A stretch of 35,525 nt of DNA from Caenispirillum bisanense (GTDB lineage: Bacteria > Pseudomonadota > Alphaproteobacteria > Rhodospirillales > Rhodospirillaceae), in the NCBI GenBank assembly GCA_945906455.1, contig CAMDRB010000010.1, positions 1 to 35,525 on the forward strand. Direction: 5' to 3'. The notes below the pieces were generated by a model. The model saw only the letters and a list, made by a program, of their open reading frames with translations. It made no database searches and was not told the DNA's origin. The first letter of the stretch is position 1; every line of letters starts with the position of its first letter. Both the position numbers and the translations under genes were made by a program. Below are positions 6,944-15,008 of the stretch, piece after piece.

Positions 6944-9082
6944 ATGGGCGAGATGGAATCTGAAAATCAGGCGCCCCGGCGCACGATCCCTCTGGCGCTC
7001 GCGCTTCTGGTGATCGTTGGCACACTGGTCGCCGTTATTGCCGGCGTAGTTATTGGCGAGAACTACCGTCGCGGCCTGGCTGTCGCTACGGATATGGGCC
7101 AACGCCTATTCGAGAATCTTCGCGCCGATATCGCGGTTCAACAGCGGCAAATGGTCCAGCCGGTCGAATTTGCCATCGCCGTGCTCGCCGAAGATGCCTC
7201 GCTCGGCGCCGGGAGGGCCGAGAACCTGGAAGGGTCCTTCGTCACTATACTTGAAGGCAATCCGCAGGTTACCGAAGTCCGTGTCGGCTATGTAACCGAC
7301 GAGCTCTTCGCCGTCGTCCAACTCGGCGGCACCGAAAGTCCCTTGAGGACTTCCGCCGGCGCCCCACCCGAAGCGGTCTATGCAACGCAGCGGATTGCGC
7401 GCGGAGCCGGCAGCGCATGGATGATGACGTGGACTTATATCGGCGCCAATCGCACAGCCATTGGTACGCGATCGACGCCGGTCCCCGAGCCCGGTCACCA
7501 GGCCGAGCCTTGGTACGCCGGCGCGGTCGCGGCGCCGGGAACTGTGATTCAGACCAAGACCTCGGTGATTTCGGGCCAACGCGCCGTTGGCATGTCCTTC
7601 GCACGCTCCTTCACCGGGCCGACCGGCGGCGTAATCGCTGCCGACATATCGCTCGCGCAGCTATCCAACATTCTGACGTATCTCAAGTTCGACGACGAGG
7701 ATCAGATCTTTTTGTTTGACGAAGACAGAATGCTGCTCGCCTCACCGGACGTGGAAGTAGCGCAGGAGAGTGGCGGCGCAATGAATAAAGTAAGCGTCGC
7801 CGACTTACCGCATCCAATTGTTGGCGTCATGCTCGATCGGTTTGAGGCTTCGGGAAGTTACGCCTCGGAGATCGTCAAGAGCGGAGCCACCGAATTCCTG
7901 GCATCGGTCATCCGCCTTGGCGAAGAAATTGAGGGCCGGCCCAAGACCTATCTCGCTTTTGCCACGCCGGCCGCCACATTCACCGGGCGATTCGTCGATA
8001 TCAGCCGGCAGACCGCGCTGGTCTCGCTGTTGATTCTGCTGGCCGCCACGCCGATCATTGTCTTGATTGCCCGGCGCCTGGCGCGGCCGCTATCGGCGCT
8101 CGAACGAATCACCGACGCTATCGCACGCCTCGACATGAGCCAGCCGCTCAGCAACCGAACCATGATCCGCGAGATCGATCACCTGGGCCGTTCGATCGGC
8201 AAGATGCGAAACGCCTTAGGTCAAATCACTAAGTTCGTCCCTAAGGCGCTGCTTCATGAACTGGTCAGTTCCGGAACAAACATGGCCGTGGGCGGTGAAC
8301 GCCGTGAACTGTCGTTCATGTTTACCGATGTGCTTGACTTCACGCCCATGGCCGAATCGATGCCGGCGGAAGACCTCATGGTACAAATGTCTGAATATTT
8401 CGATGCGCTGGTGGGGGAAATACTTCACCATCGCGGCACTGTCGACAAATACGTGGGCGATGCCATTTTCGCCTTTTGGAACGCACCCACCTTGCAGACC
8501 GACCACGCCATCCTGGCGTGCAGGGCCGCGCTCGCCTGTCAAGCTGCGTCGAACACGCTGAATGCGCGCCTGCGAAGCCAAGGACGGCCCGTGTGGTACA
8601 CGCGATTCGGCGTGCACTTGGGCGAGGCCGTGGTCGGCAATGTCGGATCAACCGATCGTCTCGATTACACCGCCATCGGCAGCGCCGTTAACATGGGGGC
8701 CCGGTTGGAGGGCCTGAATAAGTTTTACAAAACACAGATACTTGTCAGCGGCGCCGTCCTGGCGGCCGTCGGCGAGCACTTTTTGTTTCGCCCGATCGAC
8801 CGCGTGCTCGCCAAAGGAACCGCGACGCCGACGGCCATCTATGAGTTGCTGAGTTCGAAAGACAAAGCGACTGCTGAATTGACAGCGCAGTGCGCCGCCT
8901 GGGCCGAAGCCTATCGCCTGTACGAGGCGCGCGATTGGCCAGGCGCGCACGCCATTGTCGAAGATCTCGCCGCGACCGACGTCGACGATAAGGCGGCGGC
9001 GCACTTCCGTGACCGTATCGCGGGATTTTTAAGCGCGCCGCCAGCGGACTGGGACGGCGTGACGCGTTTTGATTCCAAGTGA
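6944..9082 (+). CDS. Membrane-bound adenylate/guanylate cyclase with extracytoplasmic sensor domain
   Basis: 712 residues from the ATG at 6944; ATG 6953 is an equally possible start, while a TTG at 6875 is less likely. Domain order: short cytoplasmic N-terminus, a membrane helix at about 20-40, a periplasmic Cache-like sensor of some 300 residues, a second membrane helix near 360-380 (ALVSLLILLAATPIIVLIA), a HAMP-like linker (RRLARPLSALERITDAI), then a class III cyclase domain from about 450 to 630. The catalytic domain shows FTDVLDFT with the first metal Asp, YVGDAIFAFWN with the second, and DYTAIGSAVNMGARLEGLNK with the transition-state Asn/Arg region. It makes cAMP or cGMP in response to an external signal; which one cannot be read from motifs with certainty. 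It is divergent from the EpmC-like gene across 144 bases. Confidence 0.88.
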   Translation: MGEMESENQAPRRTIPLALALLVIVGTLVAVIAGVVIGENYRRGLAVATDMGQRLFENLRADIAVQQRQMVQPVEFAIAVLAEDASLGAGRAENLEGSFVTILEGNPQVTEVRVGYVTDELFAVVQLGGTESPLRTSAGAPPEAVYATQRIARGAGSAWMMTWTYIGANRTAIGTRSTPVPEPGHQAEPWYAGAVAAPGTVIQTKTSVISGQRAVGMSFARSFTGPTGGVIAADISLAQLSNILTYLKFDDEDQIFLFDEDRMLLASPDVEVAQESGGAMNKVSVADLPHPIVGVMLDRFEASGSYASEIVKSGATEFLASVIRLGEEIEGRPKTYLAFATPAATFTGRFVDISRQTALVSLLILLAATPIIVLIARRLARPLSALERITDAIARLDMSQPLSNRTMIREIDHLGRSIGKMRNALGQITKFVPKALLHELVSSGTNMAVGGERRELSFMFTDVLDFTPMAESMPAEDLMVQMSEYFDALVGEILHHRGTVDKYVGDAIFAFWNAPTLQTDHAILACRAALACQAASNTLNARLRSQGRPVWYTRFGVHLGEAVVGNVGSTDRLDYTAIGSAVNMGARLEGLNKFYKTQILVSGAVLAAVGEHFLFRPIDRVLAKGTATPTAIYELLSSKDKATAELTAQCAAWAEAYRLYEARDWPGAHAIVEDLAATDVDDKAAAHFRDRIAGFLSAPPADWDGVTRFDSK

Positions 9083-9098
9083 GCGCCCAAGCCGGCGG

Positions 9099-9911
9099 TT
9101 ACTGACCGGGGGCGGCTACGGTCTCGATTTGCTCCGGGTGGCTAATGTCGATGACCGGCCCGTTGTAATTTCTGACATAACCGCGCAGGCGCACAAACTT
9201 ACCCTTCAGCGATAAGGGGTCAATTTTGTCCTTCGTGAAGAGCGGGAGAGCCTCGGGCGCGATGGTTGCCGTAAAGTCGGTGCGAAAATCGTCACCAAAG
9301 TTGAGATAGACGCGCCCTTGCACCTTGGCGGTGCTCATGGCACGGCCTTCGACGATTTGGAAAGTGCCGACATCGCTTGCAAGTCGCGCGGGGTCTGGCG
9401 TCCGCACGTTATAGGTGGCGTCTGCCCAGATCCCGCGACGCGCGGTGCGCGCATCGCGTTCGGCGGCGAACAGCTCGGGAGCAAACTGGCGGTTGTCGGG
9501 AAAGGTGTAGACCCGTGCAAGACCCCGGCGCAGCATCTCCTCCTGAAGCCACAGACCATCGTTGCGCACGACATGGGCGAGGATGCGACCGTTCCGATCC
9601 TTGGACGTGGCCGGAAGCCGCAATGTCACGCTGTGACCCTTGGTAAGCTCGGCGAGCGCGGCTCGGGCCGTGTCGCTCTCGGGCCACGGCTTGAACCCGG
9701 CGCGGCCGAGGGGAAGTTTGGGGGCCTGGATCCCGACTAGGCGGACGTCGACAGCGCCGCCTTCAAGGCGAAGCGTATCGCCATCGATGACATTCGCCAC
9801 CCTCGCCGCGCCGCCGTCGGCGAGGAGATCGGGCGGAGCAGCCAGCGCGCTGTGCTCAATCCACAAAATCCCCAGCGCGGAAAGGACGGCTGCGATTCTC
9901 ACAAGCTGCAT
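9099..9911 (-). CDS. Exported SNase-fold (thermonuclease family) protein with altered active site
   Basis: 270 residues from the ATG at 9911 with GGAG upstream; a TTG at 9932 would add seven residues. The N-terminus (MQLVRIAAVLSALGILW... to ALAAPP) is a signal peptide. The SNase core is clear: VANVIDGDTLRL, VRLVGIQAPKLP, and DRNGRILAHV followed by the GLARVY helix. In staphylococcal nuclease the second segment carries Arg35, Asp40 and Glu43. Here the Arg is kept, but the positions of Asp40 and Glu43 are Gln and Lys. Arg87 appears conserved (NGR). It may therefore bind nucleic acid or another ligand rather than cleave DNA. The C-terminal ~90 residues form an extra domain of unknown role. The carD terminator lies in its 5' region. 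Confidence 0.8.
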   Translation of the reverse strand: MQLVRIAAVLSALGILWIEHSALAAPPDLLADGGAARVANVIDGDTLRLEGGAVDVRLVGIQAPKLPLGRAGFKPWPESDTARAALAELTKGHSVTLRLPATSKDRNGRILAHVVRNDGLWLQEEMLRRGLARVYTFPDNRQFAPELFAAERDARTARRGIWADATYNVRTPDPARLASDVGTFQIVEGRAMSTAKVQGRVYLNFGDDFRTDFTATIAPEALPLFTKDKIDPLSLKGKFVRLRGYVRNYNGPVIDISHPEQIETVAAPGQ

Positions 9912-9922
9912 TGCGTATCTCC

Positions 9923-9960
9923 GGAAAAGCAAACGGCCCCGGATTGAAACCCGAGGCCGT
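9923..9960 (-). terminator. Rho-independent terminator of carD
   Basis: On the minus strand an 11-base arm (9960-9950) pairs with 9943-9933 across a 6-base loop, with two G-T wobbles, and is followed by TTGCTTTT. It lies 22 bases past the carD stop. Because the next gene starts at 9911 with its ribosome-binding site at about 9918-9921, the terminator sits in that gene's immediate leader and would limit read-through from carD. Confidence 0.8.
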
Positions 9961-9982
9961 GCGCCACGTCGTCGCCGAAGAC

Positions 9983-10510
9983 TTAGGCGGCGTTGAGGAG
10001 TTTTTCCAACTTGGCCGTGGCGGCTTCGGGTTTAATTTTCTCGACGGCCGCGACTTCGTGGGCAAGGCGCTCAAGGGCCTGCTCGTAAATCTGGCGTTCG
10101 CTATAGGACTGTTCCGGTTGGCTCGCGCCACGGTGCAGGTCGCGCACAACCTCGGCAATCGACACCGGATCGCCGGAATTGATCTTGGCTTCGTATTCCT
10201 GAGCGCGGCGGCTCCACATGGCGCGCTTGACCCGGGCGCGGCCCTTTAAAGTCGTCAGCGCCGCTTCCATGACCTTGCGGGTGGAGAGCTTGCGCAGGCC
10301 CGAGTTCTCGACCTTGCGCACCGGTACGCGCAGAGTCATGCGATCGCGCTCGAAACTGATGACAAACAAGTCGACCTTCTGGCCGGCAATGGTTTGGGCC
10401 TCGACGCCGGTGACTTTGCCGACGCCGTGCGCCGGGTAAACCACGAAGTCGCCAGCCGAAAACGGCAGCACCGCTTTCATTTCTTTTACTGTTTTTGCAA
10501 TTTTGGGCAT
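9983..10510 (-). CDS. carD: CarD/CdnL-family RNA polymerase-binding transcription factor
   Basis: 175 residues from the ATG at 10510, preceded by GAGGGA. The N-terminal RNA polymerase-interacting domain (about residues 16-75) shows FSAGDFVVYPAHGVGKVTGVE and ends with the LRVPVRKVENSGLRKL strand typical of CarD. The C-terminal helical domain (about 80-170) contains RRAQEYEAKINSGDPVSIAEVVRDL, the family's DNA-contacting region. CarD binds the RNA polymerase beta subunit and stabilises open promoter complexes, notably at rRNA promoters. In alphaproteobacteria it commonly sits beside fdxA, as here. It has its own terminator at 9923-9960 and a 352-base upstream gap. Confidence 0.93.
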   Translation of the reverse strand: MPKIAKTVKEMKAVLPFSAGDFVVYPAHGVGKVTGVEAQTIAGQKVDLFVISFERDRMTLRVPVRKVENSGLRKLSTRKVMEAALTTLKGRARVKRAMWSRRAQEYEAKINSGDPVSIAEVVRDLHRGASQPEQSYSERQIYEQALERLAHEVAAVEKIKPEAATAKLEKLLNAA

Positions 10511-10694
10511 AGTTGGTCCCTCACTCCACTCTCTGGGTTATTTAAGTCGTCCGTGAAGCCTGATCCCCCACCGGCCGGTCCCGCGCCAACGGGCCAGCTC
10601 TTTCACTTCAAGATCTCGGCTTACCCGTCCCGCGACGATGACGTTCGCGGGCGCGGGCCGAACGCACCTAACCCCCGCCGTCGACCTAAATATT

Positions 10695-10717
10695 ACGGTA
10701 TTTCAAATACTTACCGT
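10695..10717. repeat. Nested inverted repeat in carD upstream region
   Basis: GTATTT and AAATAC are separated by a single C (10698-10710), and outer ACGGTA (10695-10700) can alternatively pair with TACCGT (10712-10717). It lies in the AT-rich part of the carD upstream gap, where an operator or an mRNA leader hairpin could act. No matching regulator was identified. Confidence 0.5.
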
Positions 10718-10824
10718 GAAAGGCGACAAAATATCGACGGAGAAAAAATAATCCGCCGGTTCCCCGACGGATCGGAAAGACCCTACCACACAAATGGTCG
10801 GAAAAACAGGTCAAAGGACCTGCG

Positions 10825-10853
10825 AAGGCTTTAAGGTTCGATCTTAAAGCCTT
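10825..10853 (-). terminator. Hairpin terminator candidate after fdxA
   Basis: A perfect 11-base inverted repeat, AAGGCTTTAAG at 10825-10835 and its complement at 10843-10853 with a 7-base loop, begins nine bases past the fdxA stop. There is no T run after it on the minus strand, so it may stabilise the transcript end rather than act as a strong intrinsic terminator. Confidence 0.55.
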
Positions 10854-10862
10854 GGATTAAGT

Positions 10863-11198
10863 TTAAGCATTACTTCCGGGATTGACGCTAAGCAACTGTT
10901 TCTTATCTGGTTTGTCTTTCCACTCATCGGCATCGGCCGGACTTTCGCCTTTGGCCGTAATATTCGGCCACTTATCGCCGTATTCCTTGTTGATATCTTG
11001 CCAAGCGGCGGCGGTCTCGTCCGAATCGGGAACGATGGCCTCGGCGGGGCACTCGGGCTCGCAGACGCCGCAATCGATGCACTCGTCGGGATTAATCACC
11101 AGCATGTTCTCGCCCTCATAGAAGCAGTCCACCGGACAGACTTCGACGCAGTCCATATACTTGCACTTGATGCAGTTTTCGGTGACGACGTAAGTCAT
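10863..11198 (-). CDS. fdxA: Seven-iron ferredoxin (3Fe-4S/4Fe-4S), FdxA type
   Basis: 111 residues starting [17 protein letters not shown]. Two cluster motifs are present: Cys9-x2-Cys12-x4-Cys17-x3-Cys21-Pro and, near residues 40-50, C-x2-C-x2-C-x3-C-P. This spacing, with the C-terminal extension ([16 protein letters not shown]), is that of Azotobacter-type 7Fe ferredoxins. The protein is a low-potential cytoplasmic electron carrier and is a plausible partner for the KorAB enzyme in the same window, though that pairing is inference. It lies between carD and hslR in a common alphaproteobacterial arrangement. Confidence 0.93.
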   Translation of the reverse strand: MTYVVTENCIKCKYMDCVEVCPVDCFYEGENMLVINPDECIDCGVCEPECPAEAIVPDSDETAAAWQDINKEYGDKWPNITAKGESPADADEWKDKPDKKQLLSVNPGSNA

Positions 11199-11328
11199 GC
11201 CTCGGAACCCCCGCTACCTCACCCGCCCGCACAATTAAGGGCAGCTCCATGAAGGCTCTCTGGGTATTCGATTTAGCTGCAGTACGTCAAGGCACCGCTA
11301 CCAAACTCCCAGTGTCTGAAGGCGGGTC

Positions 11329-11949
11329 ATGACCGTTGCGAGCGGGCCGCGGGCGCCGGCGGCTGCGGTACGCAATGCCGCCCCCATCCTTGAGATCCTG
11401 GAGCGTATTTTGTCCCCGCCCGCCTTTACGGGCCGGCAAGTTCTCGAGATCGCTGCCGGATCGGGTTATCACGCCGCGAAGTTCGCGCGCGCCTTGCCAC
11501 ATCTCAGCTGGCAGGCGAGCGATCCGGACGAGGAGTCCAGAGCCTCGATCGCCGCGTCCGTAGCGGAGGCGGCTTTGCCCAATCTGCCTCCGCCCCTGGC
11601 CCTCGACGTCTGCGACCCTATTTGGCCGATCGTGACCGCCGACGCCGTGGTTTGCATCAATATGATTCACATCTCGCCGTGGGCCGCAACCTTGGCGCTC
11701 TTCGAAGGCGCGCGGCGGCTGATGCCAAACGCCGGCATCGTCATGACCTACGGGCCCTATTCGATTGACGGCGATTGCCTGGCGGAGAGCAACGTCGCCT
11801 TCGACCAGTCGCTGCGTGCGAGGAATTCGTCCTGGGGTATCCGCGACGTCGCGCAGTTGGAGGAGGTCGCTGGTGAATGGGGCTTTAAGCTCGCGGAGAC
11901 CTTACGCATGCCGGCCAACAATCTCACGCTGATATTCCAGCGCCGGTGA
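11329..11949 (+). CDS. DUF938 class I SAM-dependent methyltransferase-like protein
   Basis: 206 residues from the ATG at 11329 with AAGGCGG upstream. The SAM-binding glycine motif is VLEIAAGSGYHAAKFA at about residues 43-58, and an acidic strand end follows (ASDPDEES). The later NMIHISPW and YGPYSIDG segments are typical of DUF938. The family has no firmly established substrate. It is the only plus-strand gene between fdxA and hslR and ends one base before the hslR stop region, so it seems inserted into an otherwise minus-strand block. Confidence 0.85.
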   Translation: MTVASGPRAPAAAVRNAAPILEILERILSPPAFTGRQVLEIAAGSGYHAAKFARALPHLSWQASDPDEESRASIAASVAEAALPNLPPPLALDVCDPIWPIVTADAVVCINMIHISPWAATLALFEGARRLMPNAGIVMTYGPYSIDGDCLAESNVAFDQSLRARNSSWGIRDVAQLEEVAGEWGFKLAETLRMPANNLTLIFQRR

Positions 11950-11950
11950 A

Positions 11951-12403
11951 CTAACCTTTCTCGCCCCAGCGGTCGCCGAATTCCTTCGCAAGGTCGCGGC
12001 GGTCTTTCTTGGTGGGGCGGCCGGCACCGCGCTCGCGAACCAGCATCGGCTTATAGAGCGGTAAGGCGGCATTTTCCGACGTCAGCTTCTCCATAGGCTG
12101 GGGCTCGTCGTAGAGGAGCTTGGCTTCGTCGGCGGAACCGCGCCGCGCGCCAAGGTCGCGCACCGTGACGCTGCGCTTCACCGGGCCCAGGACCACCGCC
12201 ACCTGATCGCCGATGCGCACGGGCGACCCAGACTTGCGCACCTTTGCCCCGTTGATCGTCACCTGGCCCCGCTCGATAAGCTTTTGCGCGACGGAGCGGG
12301 TCTTGCCGAAGCGGGCGAACCATAGCCATTTGTCGATACGCACCAATGCCGGTCCGAGGGCGCCGGCCTTTTCGGCTGGAGGTTTCGAAGGCCCGGCGCT
12401 CAT
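11951..12403 (-). CDS. hslR: S4-domain RNA-binding protein, Hsp15 family
   Basis: 150 residues. The S4 domain runs from about residue 20 to 85: VRIDKWLWFARFGKTRSVAQ, then LIERGQVTINGAKVRKSG, matching E. coli Hsp15. The C-terminal RPTKKDRRDL segment is also Hsp15-like. Hsp15 binds free 50S subunits still carrying nascent chains and aids recycling after heat stress. The start ATG at 12403 overlaps the stop of the upstream helicase gene (ATGA, 12403-12400), so translation is coupled to the helicase. Confidence 0.88.
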   Translation of the reverse strand: MSAGPSKPPAEKAGALGPALVRIDKWLWFARFGKTRSVAQKLIERGQVTINGAKVRKSGSPVRIGDQVAVVLGPVKRSVTVRDLGARRGSADEAKLLYDEPQPMEKLTSENAALPLYKPMLVRERGAGRPTKKDRRDLAKEFGDRWGEKG

Positions 12404-14952
12404 GACGGCATCAACGTTTTGAGTTTGGCGAAGGGCGAATCCGGCGACGCCGGCGCCTGGCCGTGGCCCGGGCCCTGAACCTGCCCCGCGAGGCGCCGCG
12501 CTTTCCCCTTGGGCGAGGTGCGCCGGCGCACCGCGAACTTGAGGCCCTCGGCGTCAATTTTGGCCTTAAACCCCAGCACCTTCAGCACAACGACGCCGGC
12601 TTCGAGATTGATTCCGAGCAGCGACAGCAACGCCGGCGGAAGTACAGCCACCTTATCGCGGGCCATGCGCCTGGCTTCCGCGGCGAACCGCTCGAGCATA
12701 TCGATGCGGTAGGCTGTGGCGCCGATGGGGCGAAATCCGCAGGCGACGTAGAAGGTTTCAGGAACATCGGCGGCGAGCGCCACCGATACGCGTCCTGACG
12801 CCGGCAACGCCGGCGCCGAGCCCGCTGTCGACGGGCCGCGGTGGCCAGCAATCCACAACAGCCCGCGCAGGCGCATCGGCGCGGCCTTGAGCAGAGCCGG
12901 AAAAAACACATGATCCAAGCCGAAGCGAATGCCGAGCCGCGCGAGCGCCTTGCGATCCTCGTCCTTCAACAAAGCAAGCTGCGTCTCGACCTCGCGGCGG
13001 CGGATGGCGCCGAGGTTTTCAGCCAGTTGGAAAACAATGCCACGAACCGGAGCGCTGACGACCGCCGCACGGGCCTTGACCATCGGCGCAAGCACCGCCG
13101 CCGTGTGGGCGTCGAGCCACGCCCGCAACCGAGCCTCGACCCGCGACCGCGCGGGCGCTTCGAGACGCTCATCCACGGGTAAGAGGATACGCGGGCGGAG
13201 GCGCTCAAGGCCGGCAATCAGCGAAGCGATGGGTTCATCGCGCCAGATAATGCGCGCCGCGTCGTCGATGGTGAAGGCGGCGTCGGTGTCGACCGTGATC
13301 GCATCTACCCGCGCCGCGATGACCGGCCGCAACGCGGCATTGGCGGCGTTGAGAACGGCGCGGTCGGCTGCGCGCAAGCCCGTGCGTTCCGCACGGAACC
13401 GCAAACCCTCGAGGTAGCCGAGGCGGTGACCATCGACCTCGACCGCGCCGTCTTTCGCCAAGTCAGCGGCCATGATGTCGTCGCCGCGCAAGCGTTTGAC
13501 CAAATGCGCCGTGCGGCTATCGACGAATTGGCTGGTCAGTTTGGCGTGGAGAGCGTCGGACAGCCGGTCCTCGACCTCGCGCGTGCGCTCTTGCCAGGCT
13601 AGTCCGTCCCGCATCCAGGCGCCGCGGTGCGCGAGGTAGGTCCAAGTGCGGATGGCGGCGATCCGGTCCATGATCACATGCATGTCGCCGTCGGTCCGGT
13701 CGATGTGCCTGACCTGGTCGGCGACCCAGTCCTCGGGCAGCACGCCCTCGCCTTCCGTCAGGTGACAGAAGACCTGGGTCATGAAGCGCGCATGCATCTC
13801 GGGTTTGACTTTGCGGAAGTCCGGAACTTGCGCCACGTCCCACAGCAATCTCAGCCGGTCCGTACTAGCGGCGGCGCGTGAGCTTACGTTGGCATCATTG
13901 GTCATGGCTTCGAGCACGAGCTGATCCTCAGCCGGCGGCGGGCGGATCAGCTGTGGGACCGGCGGCGCGTATTTCAGCGAACCTATGAGGGCTGCTAGAG
14001 ACGTAAACCGGAGCGCGGTATTGCGCCAAAACAAGGTCTGGAGCGGCGGAAATTCGTGGGACTCGACACGCGCGACAATGTCGGGATCGAGATTCGAGGT
14101 ATCGGCGGTGACGCCGAATGTACCTTCGTTCATATGGCGCCCGGCACGGCCGGCGATCTGTGCGACTTCCGCGGCTTCCAGCGCGCGGGGGCGGCGGCCG
14201 TCGAACTTGGTCAGCGACGCGAACGCGACATGGTCCACATCCATGTTGAGCCCCATGCCGATGGCGTCAGTGGCCACCATGTAATCGACGTCGCCGTTCT
14301 GGTAGAGCGCCACTTGAGCATTGCGTGTGCGTGGACTAAGCGCGCCCATGACGACCGCCGCGCCACCGCGGTGACGCCGGATCAGCTCGGCGATGCCGTA
14401 AACCTCCGACGCCGAGAAGGCCACAACCGCCGAGCGACGCGGCAACCGCGTCAGCTTCTTCGAGCCGGTGTAGAGCAATTTCGAAAACCGCGGCCGACTG
14501 ACGAATCGCACGCCGGGTACGAGCCGGCGAATCAAGGGTTTAATGGTCTCGGCGCCGAGAAACATGGTTTCCACATCGCCGCGCGCGTGCAGGAGTCGGT
14601 CGGTGAAGACATGGCCGCGATCGACGTCGGCGGCCAGCTGGATCTCGTCGACGGCGAGAAACGCCACCCGCCGGTCAAGTGGCATGCTTTCAACCGTGCA
14701 GATGTAGTAACGCGGACTGGGCGGAACGATTTTTTCTTCGCCGGTAATCAGCGCCACGGCGCCGTAGCCGCGCGCTTTGACGACGCGGTCGTAGTTCTCG
14801 CGTGCGAGCAGGCGCAAAGGAAAGCCGATCATCCCCGAGGCGTGTCCCAGCATCCGATCCATGGCGAGATAGGTCTTGCCGGTGTTGGTGGGCCCAAGCA
14901 CGGCGGTGACGACAGGGCCACTACCGCCGCCGAATGCGGGCAAATTAGTCAT
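12400..14952 (-). CDS. SUV3-like superfamily 2 RNA helicase
   Basis: 850 residues from the ATG at 14952; a TTG one codon upstream is also open. Motifs in order: Walker A GPTNTGKT near residue 20, ITGEEK, Walker B DEIQ around 100, TDAIGMGLNMDV, and motif VI QIAGRAGRH near 265. The DEIQ form with GPTNTGKT and QIAGRAGR is that of SUV3, the mitochondrial RNA degradosome helicase, whose bacterial relatives are common in alphaproteobacteria. The N-terminal ~340 residues are the helicase core. The long remainder has Ala/Arg-rich helical regions and a basic C-terminal tail of unclear role. It is translationally coupled to hslR. A role in RNA turnover or ribosome rescue is inference. Confidence 0.85.
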   Translation of the reverse strand: MTNLPAFGGGSGPVVTAVLGPTNTGKTYLAMDRMLGHASGMIGFPLRLLARENYDRVVKARGYGAVALITGEEKIVPPSPRYYICTVESMPLDRRVAFLAVDEIQLAADVDRGHVFTDRLLHARGDVETMFLGAETIKPLIRRLVPGVRFVSRPRFSKLLYTGSKKLTRLPRRSAVVAFSASEVYGIAELIRRHRGGAAVVMGALSPRTRNAQVALYQNGDVDYMVATDAIGMGLNMDVDHVAFASLTKFDGRRPRALEAAEVAQIAGRAGRHMNEGTFGVTADTSNLDPDIVARVESHEFPPLQTLFWRNTALRFTSLAALIGSLKYAPPVPQLIRPPPAEDQLVLEAMTNDANVSSRAAASTDRLRLLWDVAQVPDFRKVKPEMHARFMTQVFCHLTEGEGVLPEDWVADQVRHIDRTDGDMHVIMDRIAAIRTWTYLAHRGAWMRDGLAWQERTREVEDRLSDALHAKLTSQFVDSRTAHLVKRLRGDDIMAADLAKDGAVEVDGHRLGYLEGLRFRAERTGLRAADRAVLNAANAALRPVIAARVDAITVDTDAAFTIDDAARIIWRDEPIASLIAGLERLRPRILLPVDERLEAPARSRVEARLRAWLDAHTAAVLAPMVKARAAVVSAPVRGIVFQLAENLGAIRRREVETQLALLKDEDRKALARLGIRFGLDHVFFPALLKAAPMRLRGLLWIAGHRGPSTAGSAPALPASGRVSVALAADVPETFYVACGFRPIGATAYRIDMLERFAAEARRMARDKVAVLPPALLSLLGINLEAGVVVLKVLGFKAKIDAEGLKFAVRRRTSPKGKARRLAGQVQGPGHGQAPASPDSPFAKLKTLMPS

Positions 14953-15008
14953 CAACCGGGGATCAGCGGCATGGCCGCTGCCTCGTCAGGGATCGTTGCG
15001 GCTACAAA

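Larger units (their letters stand above)
10511..10862. promoter_or_regulatory. carD-fdxA intergenic region, no convincing gene
   Basis: This 352-base gap must contain the carD promoter. A short AT-rich tract at 10687-10752 stands out and includes a nested inverted repeat (10695-10717). A TAATAT -10-like hexamer occurs on the minus strand, but no good -35 at proper spacing was found. A plus-strand reading frame ends at 10834 inside the fdxA hairpin; it has no plausible start site or recognisable domain. A structured leader or small RNA is possible but not shown. Confidence 0.4.

Noticed and set aside
10394-10834. Plus-strand frame of 146 codons across the carD 5' end and the carD-fdxA gap
   Set aside because: Its first part is antisense to carD, the rest has no domain, and it stops inside a hairpin.
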